DNA of 64,000 nucleotides, taken from positions 434,001 through 498,000 of the forward strand of contig CAWJDQ010000003.1 in NCBI GenBank assembly GCA_963841695.1, given 5' to 3'. This DNA is from RYN-230 sp963841695 (GTDB taxonomy: Bacteria > Actinomycetota > Actinomycetes > Streptosporangiales > Streptosporangiaceae). Under the pieces are notes generated by a model, which saw only the letters and a program-made list of their open reading frames with translations, ran no database searches and was not told the origin of the DNA. Each line of letters begins with the position of its first letter. Position 1 is the stretch's first letter. This document shows positions 10,292 to 17,795 of the stretch, in pieces. The translations under genes and the position numbers were made by a program.

Positions 10292-10321
10292 TTGACAGCT
10301 GCTCTAATCTGAGAGTAGCTT
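10292..10321 (+). promoter_or_regulatory. Promoter with embedded inverted-repeat operator upstream of the MFS exporter gene
   Basis: TTGACA (10292-10297) is followed 18 bp later by TAGCTT (10316-10321), a plausible -35/-10 pair. Between and over them lies an inverted repeat, AGCTGCTCT at 10297-10305 and AGAGTAGCT at 10312-10320 (9-bp arms, one mismatch, 6-bp spacer). Its place fits a TetR-type operator that blocks RNA polymerase; the TetR gene is the second gene of this transcript. Confidence 0.6.
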
Positions 10322-10372
10322 TCTTTTAAGGCCCGCTCTCAGACTGGCGGGCTCCCCCCGGGACGGTGACTC

Positions 10373-12061
10373 ATGAGTGCAGATGCCAGCCGCGCGCCGA
10401 CCCCGCGCGCCTGCCGCCTGGGCGGCGCCGATGCCCGCCGGTGGTGGGCGCTGGTGGCCATCTCGGCCAGCGTCCTGGTCGTCGGGCTCGACCTGACCGT
10501 GCTCAACCTCGCCCTGCCGGTCCTGTCCACCCAGCTGCACGCGTCCACCACGGACCTGCAGTGGTTCTCGGCGTCATACAGCCTGGTGCTGGCCGCGGCC
10601 CTGCTGCCCGCCGGGCTGCTCGGCGACCGGTTCGGGCGCAAGAAGATGCTGCTGATCGCCCTGGTGGTGTTCGGCGCCAGCTCGGCCGCGTGCGCGTTCG
10701 CCGGGTCCCCGGCCGAGCTGATCGCGGCCCGCGCCGCGCTCGGCCTCGGGGCCGCGGTCATCCTCCCGATGTCGATCGCCGTGCTGCCCGTGCTGTTCAC
10801 GCCGGCCGAGCAGCCCCGGGCCATCGCGGTGGTGATGGGCGCGACGTTCATCGCCTTCCCGGTCGGCCCGCTGCTGGGCGGCTGGCTGCTGGACAACTTC
10901 TGGTGGGGCTCGGTCTTCCTGATCAACGTGCCGGTGGTGGTGCTCGCCCTGGTCGCGGTGGCCTTCCTGATGCCGGAATCGCACGGGGCCCGGGGCACCC
11001 GGATCGACCTTCCCGGCATCGCCCTGTCCAGCGTGGGGCTGGCCGGGGTGACCTACGGCTGCATCAAGGCCGGCGAGAGCGGCTGGAGCGACCCGGCCGC
11101 CCTGGGCCCGGTCCTGGCGGGCCTGGCGGTGCTGGCCGGCTTCGTGGCCTGGGAGCGGCGGGCCGGGCGGCACGGCCAGCCGCTGGTCCAGCTGGAGCTG
11201 TTCCGCTCGCGCGGCTTCACCTGGGGCACGATCCTGACCACGTTCGTCTCGTTCGCGATGTTCGGCATCCTGTTCGCGATGCCGCAGTACTTCCAGGAAG
11301 TCCGCGGCCTGGACTCCTTCGCCACCGGCTTGCGGATGCTGCCGCTGATCGGCGGCATGGTGATCGGCATGATCGGCGGCACCCGGCTGCAGACGGCGCC
11401 CAAGGGCCCGGACGGCCGTCCCGCGGGTGATCCCCTGGTCGGCCCCAAGGCCCTGGTGACCGCGGGCTTCGTGGTGATGGGCGGCGGCCTGGCCGTGGGC
11501 GCCACCACCAGCGCGGCCAGCGGGTCGGTGTTCACCGCGACCTGGTACGCGGTGGCCGGGCTGGGCCTGGGGCTGGCCATGCCGGCCGCGATGAACGCCG
11601 CGCTGGGCGCCCTGTCCGTCGAGCGGAGCGGATCCGGGTCGGCGCTCATCACCGCGATGCGCCAGGTGGGGGCCACGATCGGGGTCGCGGTGCTGGGCAC
11701 CATCCTGCTGTCCGCCTACCGCAGCCACCTCGACCTGGGCGGCCTTCCGGCCGTGGCCGCCGCCACGGTGCGGACCAGCGTGGCGGCCGGGGTGAGCGCG
11801 GCGGCCGCGCTGCACTCGGCGGCCCTGCTGGCCTCGGTGCGCGCCGCGTTCGCGCACGGCCTGGACGTCATGCTGGCGGTATGCGCGGCCATCGCCGGGC
11901 TCAGCGCCCTGCTCGCGCTGGCCTTCCTGCCCCGCCGGGCCCAGGCGGGCGGCCGCCCGGCGGGCGGCCCGGGCCCCTCCGCAGCCGCCGGGTCCGGCGC
12001 CCCGCTCGCGCCACCGGACCCGGGCAGGCAGGATCAGGGCCATGAGCACGCACGACGCTGA
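10373..12061 (+). CDS. MFS drug exporter, DHA2 (EmrB/QacA) family
   Basis: Proton-driven efflux permease of the 14-helix DHA2 family (562 aa). The first helix starts near residue 24, and the motif LDLTVLNLALPVL matches the family's motif in helix 1. GLLGDRFGRKKM (about 82-93) is MFS motif A, and the antiporter region GPLLGGWLL follows helix 5. The C-terminal ~35 residues are Pro/Gly-rich and overlap the start of the downstream tetR by 20 bp. The substrate cannot be read from sequence. Regulation is probably by that TetR through the palindrome in the promoter. Confidence 0.9.
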   Translation: MSADASRAPTPRACRLGGADARRWWALVAISASVLVVGLDLTVLNLALPVLSTQLHASTTDLQWFSASYSLVLAAALLPAGLLGDRFGRKKMLLIALVVFGASSAACAFAGSPAELIAARAALGLGAAVILPMSIAVLPVLFTPAEQPRAIAVVMGATFIAFPVGPLLGGWLLDNFWWGSVFLINVPVVVLALVAVAFLMPESHGARGTRIDLPGIALSSVGLAGVTYGCIKAGESGWSDPAALGPVLAGLAVLAGFVAWERRAGRHGQPLVQLELFRSRGFTWGTILTTFVSFAMFGILFAMPQYFQEVRGLDSFATGLRMLPLIGGMVIGMIGGTRLQTAPKGPDGRPAGDPLVGPKALVTAGFVVMGGGLAVGATTSAASGSVFTATWYAVAGLGLGLAMPAAMNAALGALSVERSGSGSALITAMRQVGATIGVAVLGTILLSAYRSHLDLGGLPAVAAATVRTSVAAGVSAAAALHSAALLASVRAAFAHGLDVMLAVCAAIAGLSALLALAFLPRRAQAGGRPAGGPGPSAAAGSGAPLAPPDPGRQDQGHEHARR

Positions 12062-12695
12062 ACCCCACGACGCCGGGCCCCACGACTCTGGGCCCCACGA
12101 CTCTGGCCAGCCTGGGCTGCGGGAACGCAAGAAGGCCAGGACGCGGGCCTCCATCCGGGAGCACGCATTGCGGCTGTTCCGCGAGCAGGGCTACACCGCC
12201 ACCCGGGTCGAGCAGATCGCCGAGGCCGCCGAGGTGTCCCCGGCGACGTTCTACCGGTACTTCCCGACCAAGGAAGACGTGGTCCTGCAGGACGATCTCG
12301 ACGTGCTGACCATGCACGCGCTGGAGGCCCAGCCCCCCGGGCTGAGCCCGCTGGCCGCGGTCCGGGCCGCGGTGGCCGCCGCCCGGGCCGGCTTCACCGC
12401 GGAAGAGCGGGAGCGGTTCCGGCAGACCACCGAGCTGACCCTGGCCGTGCCGGAGATCCGGGCCCGGGCGCTGGACGAGTTCGCCCGGACCATCGACGTG
12501 ACCGCGGCCATCCTGGCCAGCCGGAGCGGGCGGAAACCCGATGACACCGCGGTGCGGGCGCTGGCCGGGGCGATCTTCGGGGTGATCCTGGCCACCACGC
12601 TGCCGGTCCTGGAACGGGGCGAGATCGACCTGGACGTCGTCTTCGCCTCGGTTGACGAGGGGCTGGCCCAGCTGGAAGCGGGCTTCCCGCTCTGA
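12042..12695 (+). CDS. TetR family transcriptional regulator
   Basis: A 217-residue one-component repressor. The N-terminal helix-turn-helix (about residues 28-75) contains SPATFYRYFPTKEDVV, and the rest is the helical ligand-binding domain. The first 25 residues hold a short tandem repeat (HDAGPHDSGPHDSG) not expected in the fold. ATG 12042 lies inside the exporter's 3' end, so the two are co-transcribed and coupled. The likely target is the exporter promoter at 10292-10321. The last 80 bp are repeated in diverged form at about 15950-16036. Confidence 0.9.
   Translation: MSTHDAEPHDAGPHDSGPHDSGQPGLRERKKARTRASIREHALRLFREQGYTATRVEQIAEAAEVSPATFYRYFPTKEDVVLQDDLDVLTMHALEAQPPGLSPLAAVRAAVAAARAGFTAEERERFRQTTELTLAVPEIRARALDEFARTIDVTAAILASRSGRKPDDTAVRALAGAIFGVILATTLPVLERGEIDLDVVFASVDEGLAQLEAGFPL
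12639..12657 (+). repeat. Direct repeat copy 1 (candidate attachment core) in the tetR 3' end
   Basis: The 19 bases here, inside the last codons of tetR, are identical to 15980-15998. Homology extends about 30 bp each side at lower identity. Copy 1 lies in an intact gene and copy 2 in a fragment. The arrangement looks like the 3'-end duplication left by an integrative element, though an old tandem tetR paralogue would also explain it. Confidence 0.45.
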
Positions 12696-12747
12696 CGTTT
12701 CAGCCGGGAGGGTGCGGCTGGCGGGAACTCACCCGTCGGAATTCCCT

Positions 12748-13047
12748 TTACAGATTCCGGCGTTCGGTTGGCGGGTTCACGAACGTGCCCTTGCCCCGGC
12801 TGATCCGCACGTACCCCGCTCCAACCAGGATCATGACCGCGCGGTGCGCGGTACCCCGGCTGATACCGAACTCCTGGACCAGCGCAGCCTCAGACGGCAG
12901 CCGGACCGTGAGCGTGCCGTCATCGATCTGCCGCCTCAGCAGGTCCGCCAGTTGCTCGAAGAGCGGGAGAGGCGAGTCGTGGTCAAGATCTTCCACCTTG
13001 ACGACGCTAATTGACGTGCGTTGACTACTTACCGTCAGGGGCGTCAT
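12748..13047 (-). CDS. GntR-type winged-helix protein (DNA-binding domain only)
   Basis: A 99-residue protein consisting of a GntR winged helix (SPLPLFEQLADLLRRQI, then LPSEAALVQEFGISRGT, then GYVRISRGKGTFV) with no effector domain behind it. Stand-alone GntR domains of this size are common in actinobacteria beside small genes of unknown role. The start is uncertain: ATG 13047 is the outermost, but a GTG at 12996 would begin just before the conserved EDLDHDSPLPL and leave room for a promoter. It diverges from the 66-aa gene at 13133, and an inverted repeat lies between them. GC is lower than in flanking genes. Confidence 0.75.
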   Translation of the reverse strand: MTPLTVSSQRTSISVVKVEDLDHDSPLPLFEQLADLLRRQIDDGTLTVRLPSEAALVQEFGISRGTAHRAVMILVGAGYVRISRGKGTFVNPPTERRNL

Positions 13048-13050
13048 ACT

Positions 13051-13064
13051 ACGTCACTGGACGT
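13051..13064. promoter_or_regulatory. Inverted repeat between the GntR-like gene and its divergent neighbour
   Basis: ACGTC-ACTG-GACGT has perfect 5-bp arms. It sits 4 bp from the outer GntR-like start and overlaps a possible -35 (TGGACG) whose -10 would be TACGAT at 13082-13087 for the 66-aa gene. This suits an autoregulatory operator. It is unproven and short enough to arise by chance. Confidence 0.35.
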
Positions 13065-13132
13065 CTATAAACCTCTATTGCTACGATGCTGCTGAGCGGC
13101 CGGAACATCAACAGTGGAAGGGGACAGCAGCA

Positions 13133-13333
13133 ATGGCTGACGGCCAGCAGCGGCCAGCAGTGTTGACTTTAGAGACCGTGCAGGCAGAGTTCCCGCGCTG
13201 GGAGGTCTGGCGCGGGATTGCCGGCCTGGTCTACGCGCGGAAGCTGCTGACCAGCCCGCCCGTGGTACTCCGCGCCGAGGACCCCGTGGACCTGCGGGAC
13301 CAGATCAACGGCTGGCTGGGCCGACCCCCGTGA
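13133..13333 (+). CDS. Small hypothetical protein (66 aa)
   Basis: I do not recognise a named family. The protein is soluble, with a compact pattern (EFPRWEVWRG, GLVYARKL, EDPVDLRDQINGWLGRP) seen in small actinobacterial proteins that sit beside stand-alone GntR or XRE regulators. The ATG at 13133 follows GGAAGGGGACAGCAGCA, a good ribosome site. It diverges from the GntR-like gene and shares its upstream region. The function is unknown. Confidence 0.6.
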   Translation: MADGQQRPAVLTLETVQAEFPRWEVWRGIAGLVYARKLLTSPPVVLRAEDPVDLRDQINGWLGRPP

Positions 13334-13466
13334 GCCGCGACCGGGCGGAGCTAGCCAACCTTGCCAGAGTGAGCTGCGCTGACGCGGCCTTTACCTGAAT
13401 CGCCGGCACGGCCCCCCGAGTTGCATCCTGCCCGCTGATGGTGCGATCCTCCGAGCAGGAGGAGCC

Positions 13467-13913
13467 TTGGATCGGCGACGCGACCTGCCACTGGCGATCA
13501 TGAGTGAGCTTGCCGGGAGCCCTGGCGAGCACTACCCGCTTGACCGAATCCGGATGCAGAAAGCGATCTTCCTTCTGGTTCAGCGGGGCAGCCCGGACTG
13601 GGCAAAGCTCTACGACTACCAGCCCTACAACTGGGGACCGTACTCGTCCCAGCTGGCGTCGGATATCGGCAAGTTGCAGTACGAGGGCCTGCTGGAGGTC
13701 GAGGAGGCCCCCGGCAGCCGTTATGGTCGCTACAGAACCACATCCACAGGCGACGCGCAGGCGCGGAAGGTCTGGGCGGACCTCAGCGGCCCCGAACAGG
13801 CGTTCATAAAATCTGTCCGCGCCTACGTGACGCAGAAGTCGTTCACCCAGCTGCTCCGAGAGGTGTACGCGGCGTACCCGGAATTCGCCACCCAGTCACG
13901 GTTCTCTGGCTGA
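13467..13913 (+). CDS. Panacea (SocA-like, DUF4065-type) domain protein
   Basis: A 148-residue protein resembling the Panacea/SocA antitoxin domain: a helix RIRMQKAIFLL (about 27-37), then YDYQPYNWGPYSSQL (about 49-63) and YEGLLEVEE (about 72-80). In that family the YNxGPYS segment is the most diagnostic part. Known members neutralise diverse toxins, and SocA acts as a ClpXP adaptor for its toxin. The TTG start at 13467 is chosen because AGGAGG lies 4 bp upstream and no other start keeps the N-terminus. Only 3 bp separate it from the proteasome-like gene, so they form one transcript. The pairing with a peptidase fold is unusual. Confidence 0.72.
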   Translation: MDRRRDLPLAIMSELAGSPGEHYPLDRIRMQKAIFLLVQRGSPDWAKLYDYQPYNWGPYSSQLASDIGKLQYEGLLEVEEAPGSRYGRYRTTSTGDAQARKVWADLSGPEQAFIKSVRAYVTQKSFTQLLREVYAAYPEFATQSRFSG

Positions 13914-13916
13914 CGG

Positions 13917-14735
13917 ATGACCGTAGCGATCGGCCTCGTCTGCAAGGACGGCGTCCTGGTGGCGTCCGACAGCATGGCCAGCGACCCCCAGACAGCCCAC
14001 ACCGTGACCAAGATCTTCAAACTGGATACGTGCCCGGTCGTCTGGACCGCGTCCGGCTCCGTCTATGTCATCGAAGAAGTCGGCCACGCGCTGAGCGGCA
14101 TCGACAAGCCGAACGCGAAAACAGGCGGCCCACCCATCGCATTCGCCGAACCTAACCTCACGGCACTGCGGAGCAGCCTGACCGCCGCGATACACAGAAC
14201 GATGCGGGCGTGTTACGAGAGCGCTCTGGCCTCGACCCCCTTCCCGCCCGGGGCGATAGCCCCGAACTTCCAGACCAGCTTCCTGGTCGCCGGCTACGCG
14301 AACTCGACGACGTGGCTGCTGGAGTTTGCCGAGGACGGCCAAGTGAACTGGCACACCAAATTCGGTTTCTACGCCATCGGCAGCGGCGGCCCGTTCGCGA
14401 GGGTGGCCCATGGGCTGATGGCCCACTATCTGTCGAACCCACTGACCGTGGAGCAAGGCGCAAGGGTTGCCTACAGGGCGATCCAGACGACCTGCGAGGT
14501 ATCACCCGGTGGTGTCGGGCTTCCCGTCCAGATCGCCGTCGTGGACGGCGAAGGAACCCGGGTCCTCGAAGAAACAGAAATCAGCGAGATAGAGACCGCC
14601 GTCGAGCGATGGAAGACACTCGAAGCCGAAACCCTGACCATGGGCACGGAAGACGCGCAGAAAACCGCTCGGGGTGACCTGCCGAGTATCGACGAGCAGG
14701 AACCATCCGGCCCAGAGTCATCTGCCTCGGGATGA
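13917..14735 (+). CDS. Proteasome-beta-like Ntn hydrolase
   Basis: A 272-residue protein whose N-terminus reads MTVAIGLVCKDGVLVASDS. If the initiator Met is removed, Thr1 becomes the nucleophile. Asp then falls at position 17 (ASDS), Lys at 31 (VTKIFKL; usually 33) and a Gly in the WTASGS loop, matching the catalytic layout of 20S beta and HslV subunits. There is no propeptide. The Ntn domain appears to end near residue 210; the remaining ~60 residues are acidic and hydrophilic. No proteasome alpha, Mpa/ARC or HslU gene is nearby. Its only partner is the Panacea-domain gene 3 bp upstream. The catalytic assignment comes from motif spacing, not an alignment. Confidence 0.68.
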   Translation: MTVAIGLVCKDGVLVASDSMASDPQTAHTVTKIFKLDTCPVVWTASGSVYVIEEVGHALSGIDKPNAKTGGPPIAFAEPNLTALRSSLTAAIHRTMRACYESALASTPFPPGAIAPNFQTSFLVAGYANSTTWLLEFAEDGQVNWHTKFGFYAIGSGGPFARVAHGLMAHYLSNPLTVEQGARVAYRAIQTTCEVSPGGVGLPVQIAVVDGEGTRVLEETEISEIETAVERWKTLEAETLTMGTEDAQKTARGDLPSIDEQEPSGPESSASG

Positions 14736-14916
14736 CATCAGCTGCCATTTGCCTCCCCCCTGCATGAGATTCAGTACGCAGGACAGGTGCAGCCAGCCGG
14801 TCCCCTAGACGTAGCCGATCTTGTTCCCGGTGAACACCTGAGCCCTGAGCACCGCGGGCACACCGACGGCCGCCGCGCTTCATCACCCGGCTAGCCGCCC
14901 CGGCTGTCTCTACAGA

Positions 14917-15024
14917 GAGCACACCGTTGAGCAGATCGGCGACATGTTCGGCGTCTCCTGGCAAACTGTGTACCAGCATTGGCCCGGGCAGCCGGATGAA
15001 CGAAGACAACGGGCACCGCGCAAG
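14917..15024 (+). pseudogene. Remnant of a serine recombinase helix-turn-helix
   Basis: In one frame the sequence reads EHTVEQIGDMFGVSWQTVY followed by a basic stretch. This is the C-terminal helix-turn-helix of resolvase/invertase-type recombinases (compare TVxxIAxxFGVSRxTVY). No catalytic domain is present on either side and no start is obvious. It lies in the otherwise gene-free 14736-15030 segment and is taken as a decayed piece of a mobile element. Confidence 0.5.
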
Positions 15025-15030
15025 AGCAAA

Positions 15031-15225
15031 TTATGCGGATTCGGCGATCTCCACGAGCTTCACCGGGAAGGTGACCGTCAGGATGTCGTCGGCCCCCTCG
15101 ATGCGGACAGCCACCACCACCTGCGCACCGATGCCCGACTCGTAGGCGTCAACAACCTCACCCTCGGCGGTGCCCAGACCCCACGGCACACGAACATGGG
15201 TGCCGACACCAGGCAGCGTGCTCAT
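15031..15225 (-). CDS. Small beta-rich hypothetical protein downstream of the HEPN gene
   Basis: A 64-residue protein of alternating strands (GTHVRVPWGLGTAEGEVVDA, then VVVAVRIEG, then LTVTFPVKLVEIA) that looks like a small SH3-like barrel. I do not recognise a family. ATG 15225 is preferred over an ATG at 15243 because GGGAGG lies about 6 bp before it. It begins 11 bp after the HEPN gene ends, on the same strand, so it is the second gene of a two-gene unit. Such a small partner could be an antitoxin, but nothing in the sequence proves this. Confidence 0.6.
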   Translation of the reverse strand: MSTLPGVGTHVRVPWGLGTAEGEVVDAYESGIGAQVVVAVRIEGADDILTVTFPVKLVEIAESA

Positions 15226-15236
15226 GTGCGCCTCCC

Positions 15237-15824
15237 TCACCATGGTGGTACCCCGAACATACTTTCAAGGTACTCGCCAACCACACGGTCCATCCCTTTG
15301 GCCAGCCCGTCAAGGGCTGACTTCCACCGGTCAACGGAGCTCAGGGTCATCGGCCAGCCGTCACCCTTGACCTTCGCCCGTTTCGAGGCATCGTCGTGGG
15401 CGATGCCGTTCCGTGCCGTGTTCAGGGCCTCAAGCTTCTTGCTCCATTCAGGTGCCCGGACGGGGTAGTGCGTACGTAGATCCGCCCAGATCTGCACACC
15501 CAGTAGAGCGAAGTCAGTTCCAAGGTTGCCCGGCCCAGCGTTCCCGTAATCGAGCTTGCGGTTGGCTGTGTACGGAATGCGCAATACCACTTCGATGGCT
15601 GGCGTGGGCGCCACGGTCCGGGCGATGAAGATCACCGATTCGTTGTGCAGATCCCGGGTGAACCCCTGGAATTCGCTGGCCAGGCGCAGAACCAGCGCAT
15701 GATTCAGTTCTTCGGTTTTCCACCGCCGCCCTCGCCCCCGACCATAAGCGGCGTGGGCCTCACGAAGGCGGTCGATGCGCTCCGTTCGCGACGTGGCCCA
15801 TGCCTGAAGGGCGGCGGACGGCAT
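15237..15824 (-). CDS. HEPN-like domain protein (putative RNase)
   Basis: A 195-residue all-helical protein with the HEPN ribonuclease signature R-x4-H at Arg138-Asn-Gly-Ile-Ala-His143 (in LNTARNGIAHDD). A helix LASEFQGFTRDLHNE (about 48-62) resembles the first helix of HEPN families with an N-terminal F/YxR-type core. HEPN proteins commonly act as toxins or abortive-infection RNases. It is followed by a 64-aa beta-rich gene. The R-x4-H spacing is at the short end of the known R-x4-6-H range. No clear ribosome site precedes ATG 15824. Confidence 0.6.
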   Translation of the reverse strand: MPSAALQAWATSRTERIDRLREAHAAYGRGRGRRWKTEELNHALVLRLASEFQGFTRDLHNESVIFIARTVAPTPAIEVVLRIPYTANRKLDYGNAGPGNLGTDFALLGVQIWADLRTHYPVRAPEWSKKLEALNTARNGIAHDDASKRAKVKGDGWPMTLSSVDRWKSALDGLAKGMDRVVGEYLESMFGVPPW

Positions 15825-15949
15825 GGTGAACGATGCTAACCCTGCGGTCGTTCCCGGCGCTACGGGTCAGGCACATAACGAGAGCGGCTGCGTCCATGGG
15901 GCACCGAAAGCACGGGCACCACCGTTGGCGCCCCACTCGCCTCGGCCGG

Positions 15950-16036
15950 GTGAATCGAGGCCAAATCGATCTGGACTCCGTCTTCGCCTCGGTTGACGCC
16001 GGCCTGGCCCAACTGGAAGCCGAGTTCACATCCTGA
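15950..16036 (+). pseudogene. Displaced copy of a TetR gene 3' end
   Basis: The last ~27 codons read RGQIDLDSVFASVDAGLAQL and end at the stop at 16036. This matches the end of the intact tetR (RGEIDLDVVFASVDEGLAQL) at about 12612-12695. The DNA shares a 19-bp identical run (15980-15998) and is roughly 75-80% identical overall. Upstream sequence is not TetR-like, so the fragment is not a gene. It marks the right end of the 12.7-16.0 kb accessory segment. Confidence 0.6.
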
Positions 16037-16098
16037 CCCGGACTGGTACCTGGTCCGGTACCCGGCCCGCCGACCCGATGCCCGGCTCCGCCGCCGGC

Positions 16099-16726
16099 TC
16101 AGCGGACCCCGCGCGGCCGGAACTGGACGCTGATCCGCGGGCCGGTGGCCCGGGCCGTCTTCGGCACCGCGTGCTCCCAGGTGCGCTGGCAGCTGCCGCC
16201 CATAACCAGCAGGTCACCGTGGCCGAGGTCGTAGCGCAGGGACGGGCCGCCGCCGCGGGGCCGCAGCTGCAGGGCCCGCGGCGCCCCCAGGGACAGGATG
16301 GCCACCACCGTGTCCTCCGTGGCCCCCCGGCCGATCCGGTCGCCGTGCCAGGCCACGCTGTCCCGGCCGTCCCGGTAGAGGCAGAGGCCCGCGGTGCAGA
16401 GGGGCTCCCCCAGGTCCGGCCGGTAGTGCCGGTCAAGCGCCTGGCGGGCCGCGGTCAGGGCCGGGTCGGGCAGGGCTTCCCCCTCGGCGTAGAAGCAGAG
16501 CAGCCGGGGCACCTCGACCACCCGGTCATACATCCGGCGCCGTTCCTCCCGCCACGGCACCGCCTCGCGCAGCCGGTCGAACAGGACGCCGGCGCCCGCC
16601 ATCCAGCCGGGCCGGAAGTCCACCCAGGCACCGCGGCCGAGCGCGGTCCGGCGCACCGACGCCCCGAGTGGTCCCGGCAGGCTCGTCACCCAGGTCGAGC
16701 AGGGATCCCTGCAGGCCAGTCTCCAT
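16099..16726 (-). CDS. alkB: AlkB-like 2-oxoglutarate/Fe(II) dioxygenase (N-terminal frame change)
   Basis: Oxidative demethylase of alkylated DNA or RNA bases. The double-stranded beta-helix core carries the iron ligands in WHGDRIG (His, Asp) and WEHAVPK (His), and the oxoglutarate-binding Arg in RISVQFRPR. It also has CLYRDGRDSVAWHGD and the substrate-side VILSLG-like strand VAILSLG. The natural N-terminus is METGLQGSLLDLGDE, starting at ATG 16726 in a different frame from the rest, so a one-base error lies near 16670-16680. Without it the frame could start at 16752 with an unrelated leader. It diverges from ung, another DNA repair gene. Confidence 0.88.
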
Positions 16727-16820
16727 GCAGCCGAGCATACGTCATGAATCAAATACTTGTTCGAGCACGGATCGCGTGGCCTGCACCCCGCGCCGGGCCG
16801 CGAGCCCTAGAGTGTCCTGC

Positions 16821-17498
16821 GTGGCAGGCCGAGAGCTAGGCGAGATCGTCGAGGCGGGCTGGGCTGAGGCCCTGGCCCCGGTGGCGGACCAGATCAGCGC
16901 GATGGGGGACTTCCTGCGGGCCGAGGTCGCCGCGGGACGCCGTTACCTGCCCCCGGGTGACCGGGTGCTCCGCGCGTTCCAGCAACCCTTCGCCGACGTG
17001 CGGGTGCTGATCGTCGGCCAGGATCCGTACCCGACCCCGGGGAACCCGGTCGGGCTGAGCTTCTCGGTCGCGCCGGAGGTGCGCCGCCTGCCGCCCAGCC
17101 TGATCAACATCTTCCGCGAGTACACGGCGGACCTCGGCTACCCGGCGCCGACCAGCGGGGATCTCACCCCGTGGACCGAGCGCGGCGTGCTGCTGCTGAA
17201 CCGGGTGCTCACCGTGCAGCCCCGCCAGCCCGGCTCACACCGCGGCCAGGGCTGGGAGGAGGTCACCGATCAGGCCATCCGGGCCCTGGCCGCGCGGCCG
17301 TCACCGCTGGTGGCGATCCTCTGGGGCCGCGACGCGCGGAACCTGGCCCCGCTGCTCGGCGGGGTGCCGCTGATCGAGTCGCCGCATCCCAGCCCGAACT
17401 CCGCCGACCGGGGGTTCTTCGGCTCCCGCCCGTTCAGCCGGGCCAGCGCGCTGCTGGAGGAGCAGGGCGCCGGCGGCATCGACTGGAAACTCCCCTAA
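16821..17498 (+). CDS. ung: Uracil-DNA glycosylase, family 1
   Basis: Removes uracil from DNA in base-excision repair. The water-activating loop GQDPYPTPGNPVGLSFS is present (about residues 64-80), with the SPHPSP DNA-intercalation loop near the C-terminus and the Asn-bearing strand LLLNRVLTV. Length (225 aa) is normal. GTG 16821 gives the family-like start MAGRELGEIVEAGW; an in-frame GTG at 16812 is possible. It is transcribed away from alkB across a 94-bp gap, so the two may share regulation. The identification is secure. Confidence 0.94.
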   Translation: MAGRELGEIVEAGWAEALAPVADQISAMGDFLRAEVAAGRRYLPPGDRVLRAFQQPFADVRVLIVGQDPYPTPGNPVGLSFSVAPEVRRLPPSLINIFREYTADLGYPAPTSGDLTPWTERGVLLLNRVLTVQPRQPGSHRGQGWEEVTDQAIRALAARPSPLVAILWGRDARNLAPLLGGVPLIESPHPSPNSADRGFFGSRPFSRASALLEEQGAGGIDWKLP

Positions 17499-17795
17499 CC
17501 CGGCCCCCGCCCGCCGTGGCCGGCGCCGCGCCGGCCCGCGCGCCCGCTGCCCTGCCCGTTCAGTCGCCGCAACGAGAACCACCCGCCCGGCTCCCCCGGC
17601 CTGGCCCGGGCGTCCGCGGGCCCCAGGACAGCCGCCACCGGCCGCTCACCCACCGGCGGGAATGTTGAGCGATCAACTACCGTTAGGCGTAGTGCGGGCC
17701 GCGGCAGGCTGGAAGAGCATCGACCGGGGCGCGCACAGGCTATTTCCAGGCTGGCCGTTTTAGGCTGGCCGAGCAGGCTCAACAGAGGAGATGTC

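Noticed and set aside
14736..15030. Possible new gene between the Ntn hydrolase and the small beta protein
   Set aside because: Only a recombinase helix-turn-helix fragment is readable; no start, ribosome site or continued homology.
15833..16036. Real 67-aa gene ending in a TetR-like tail
   Set aside because: Only the last ~27 codons have homology; the rest is unlike any TetR, so it is treated as a displaced 3' end.
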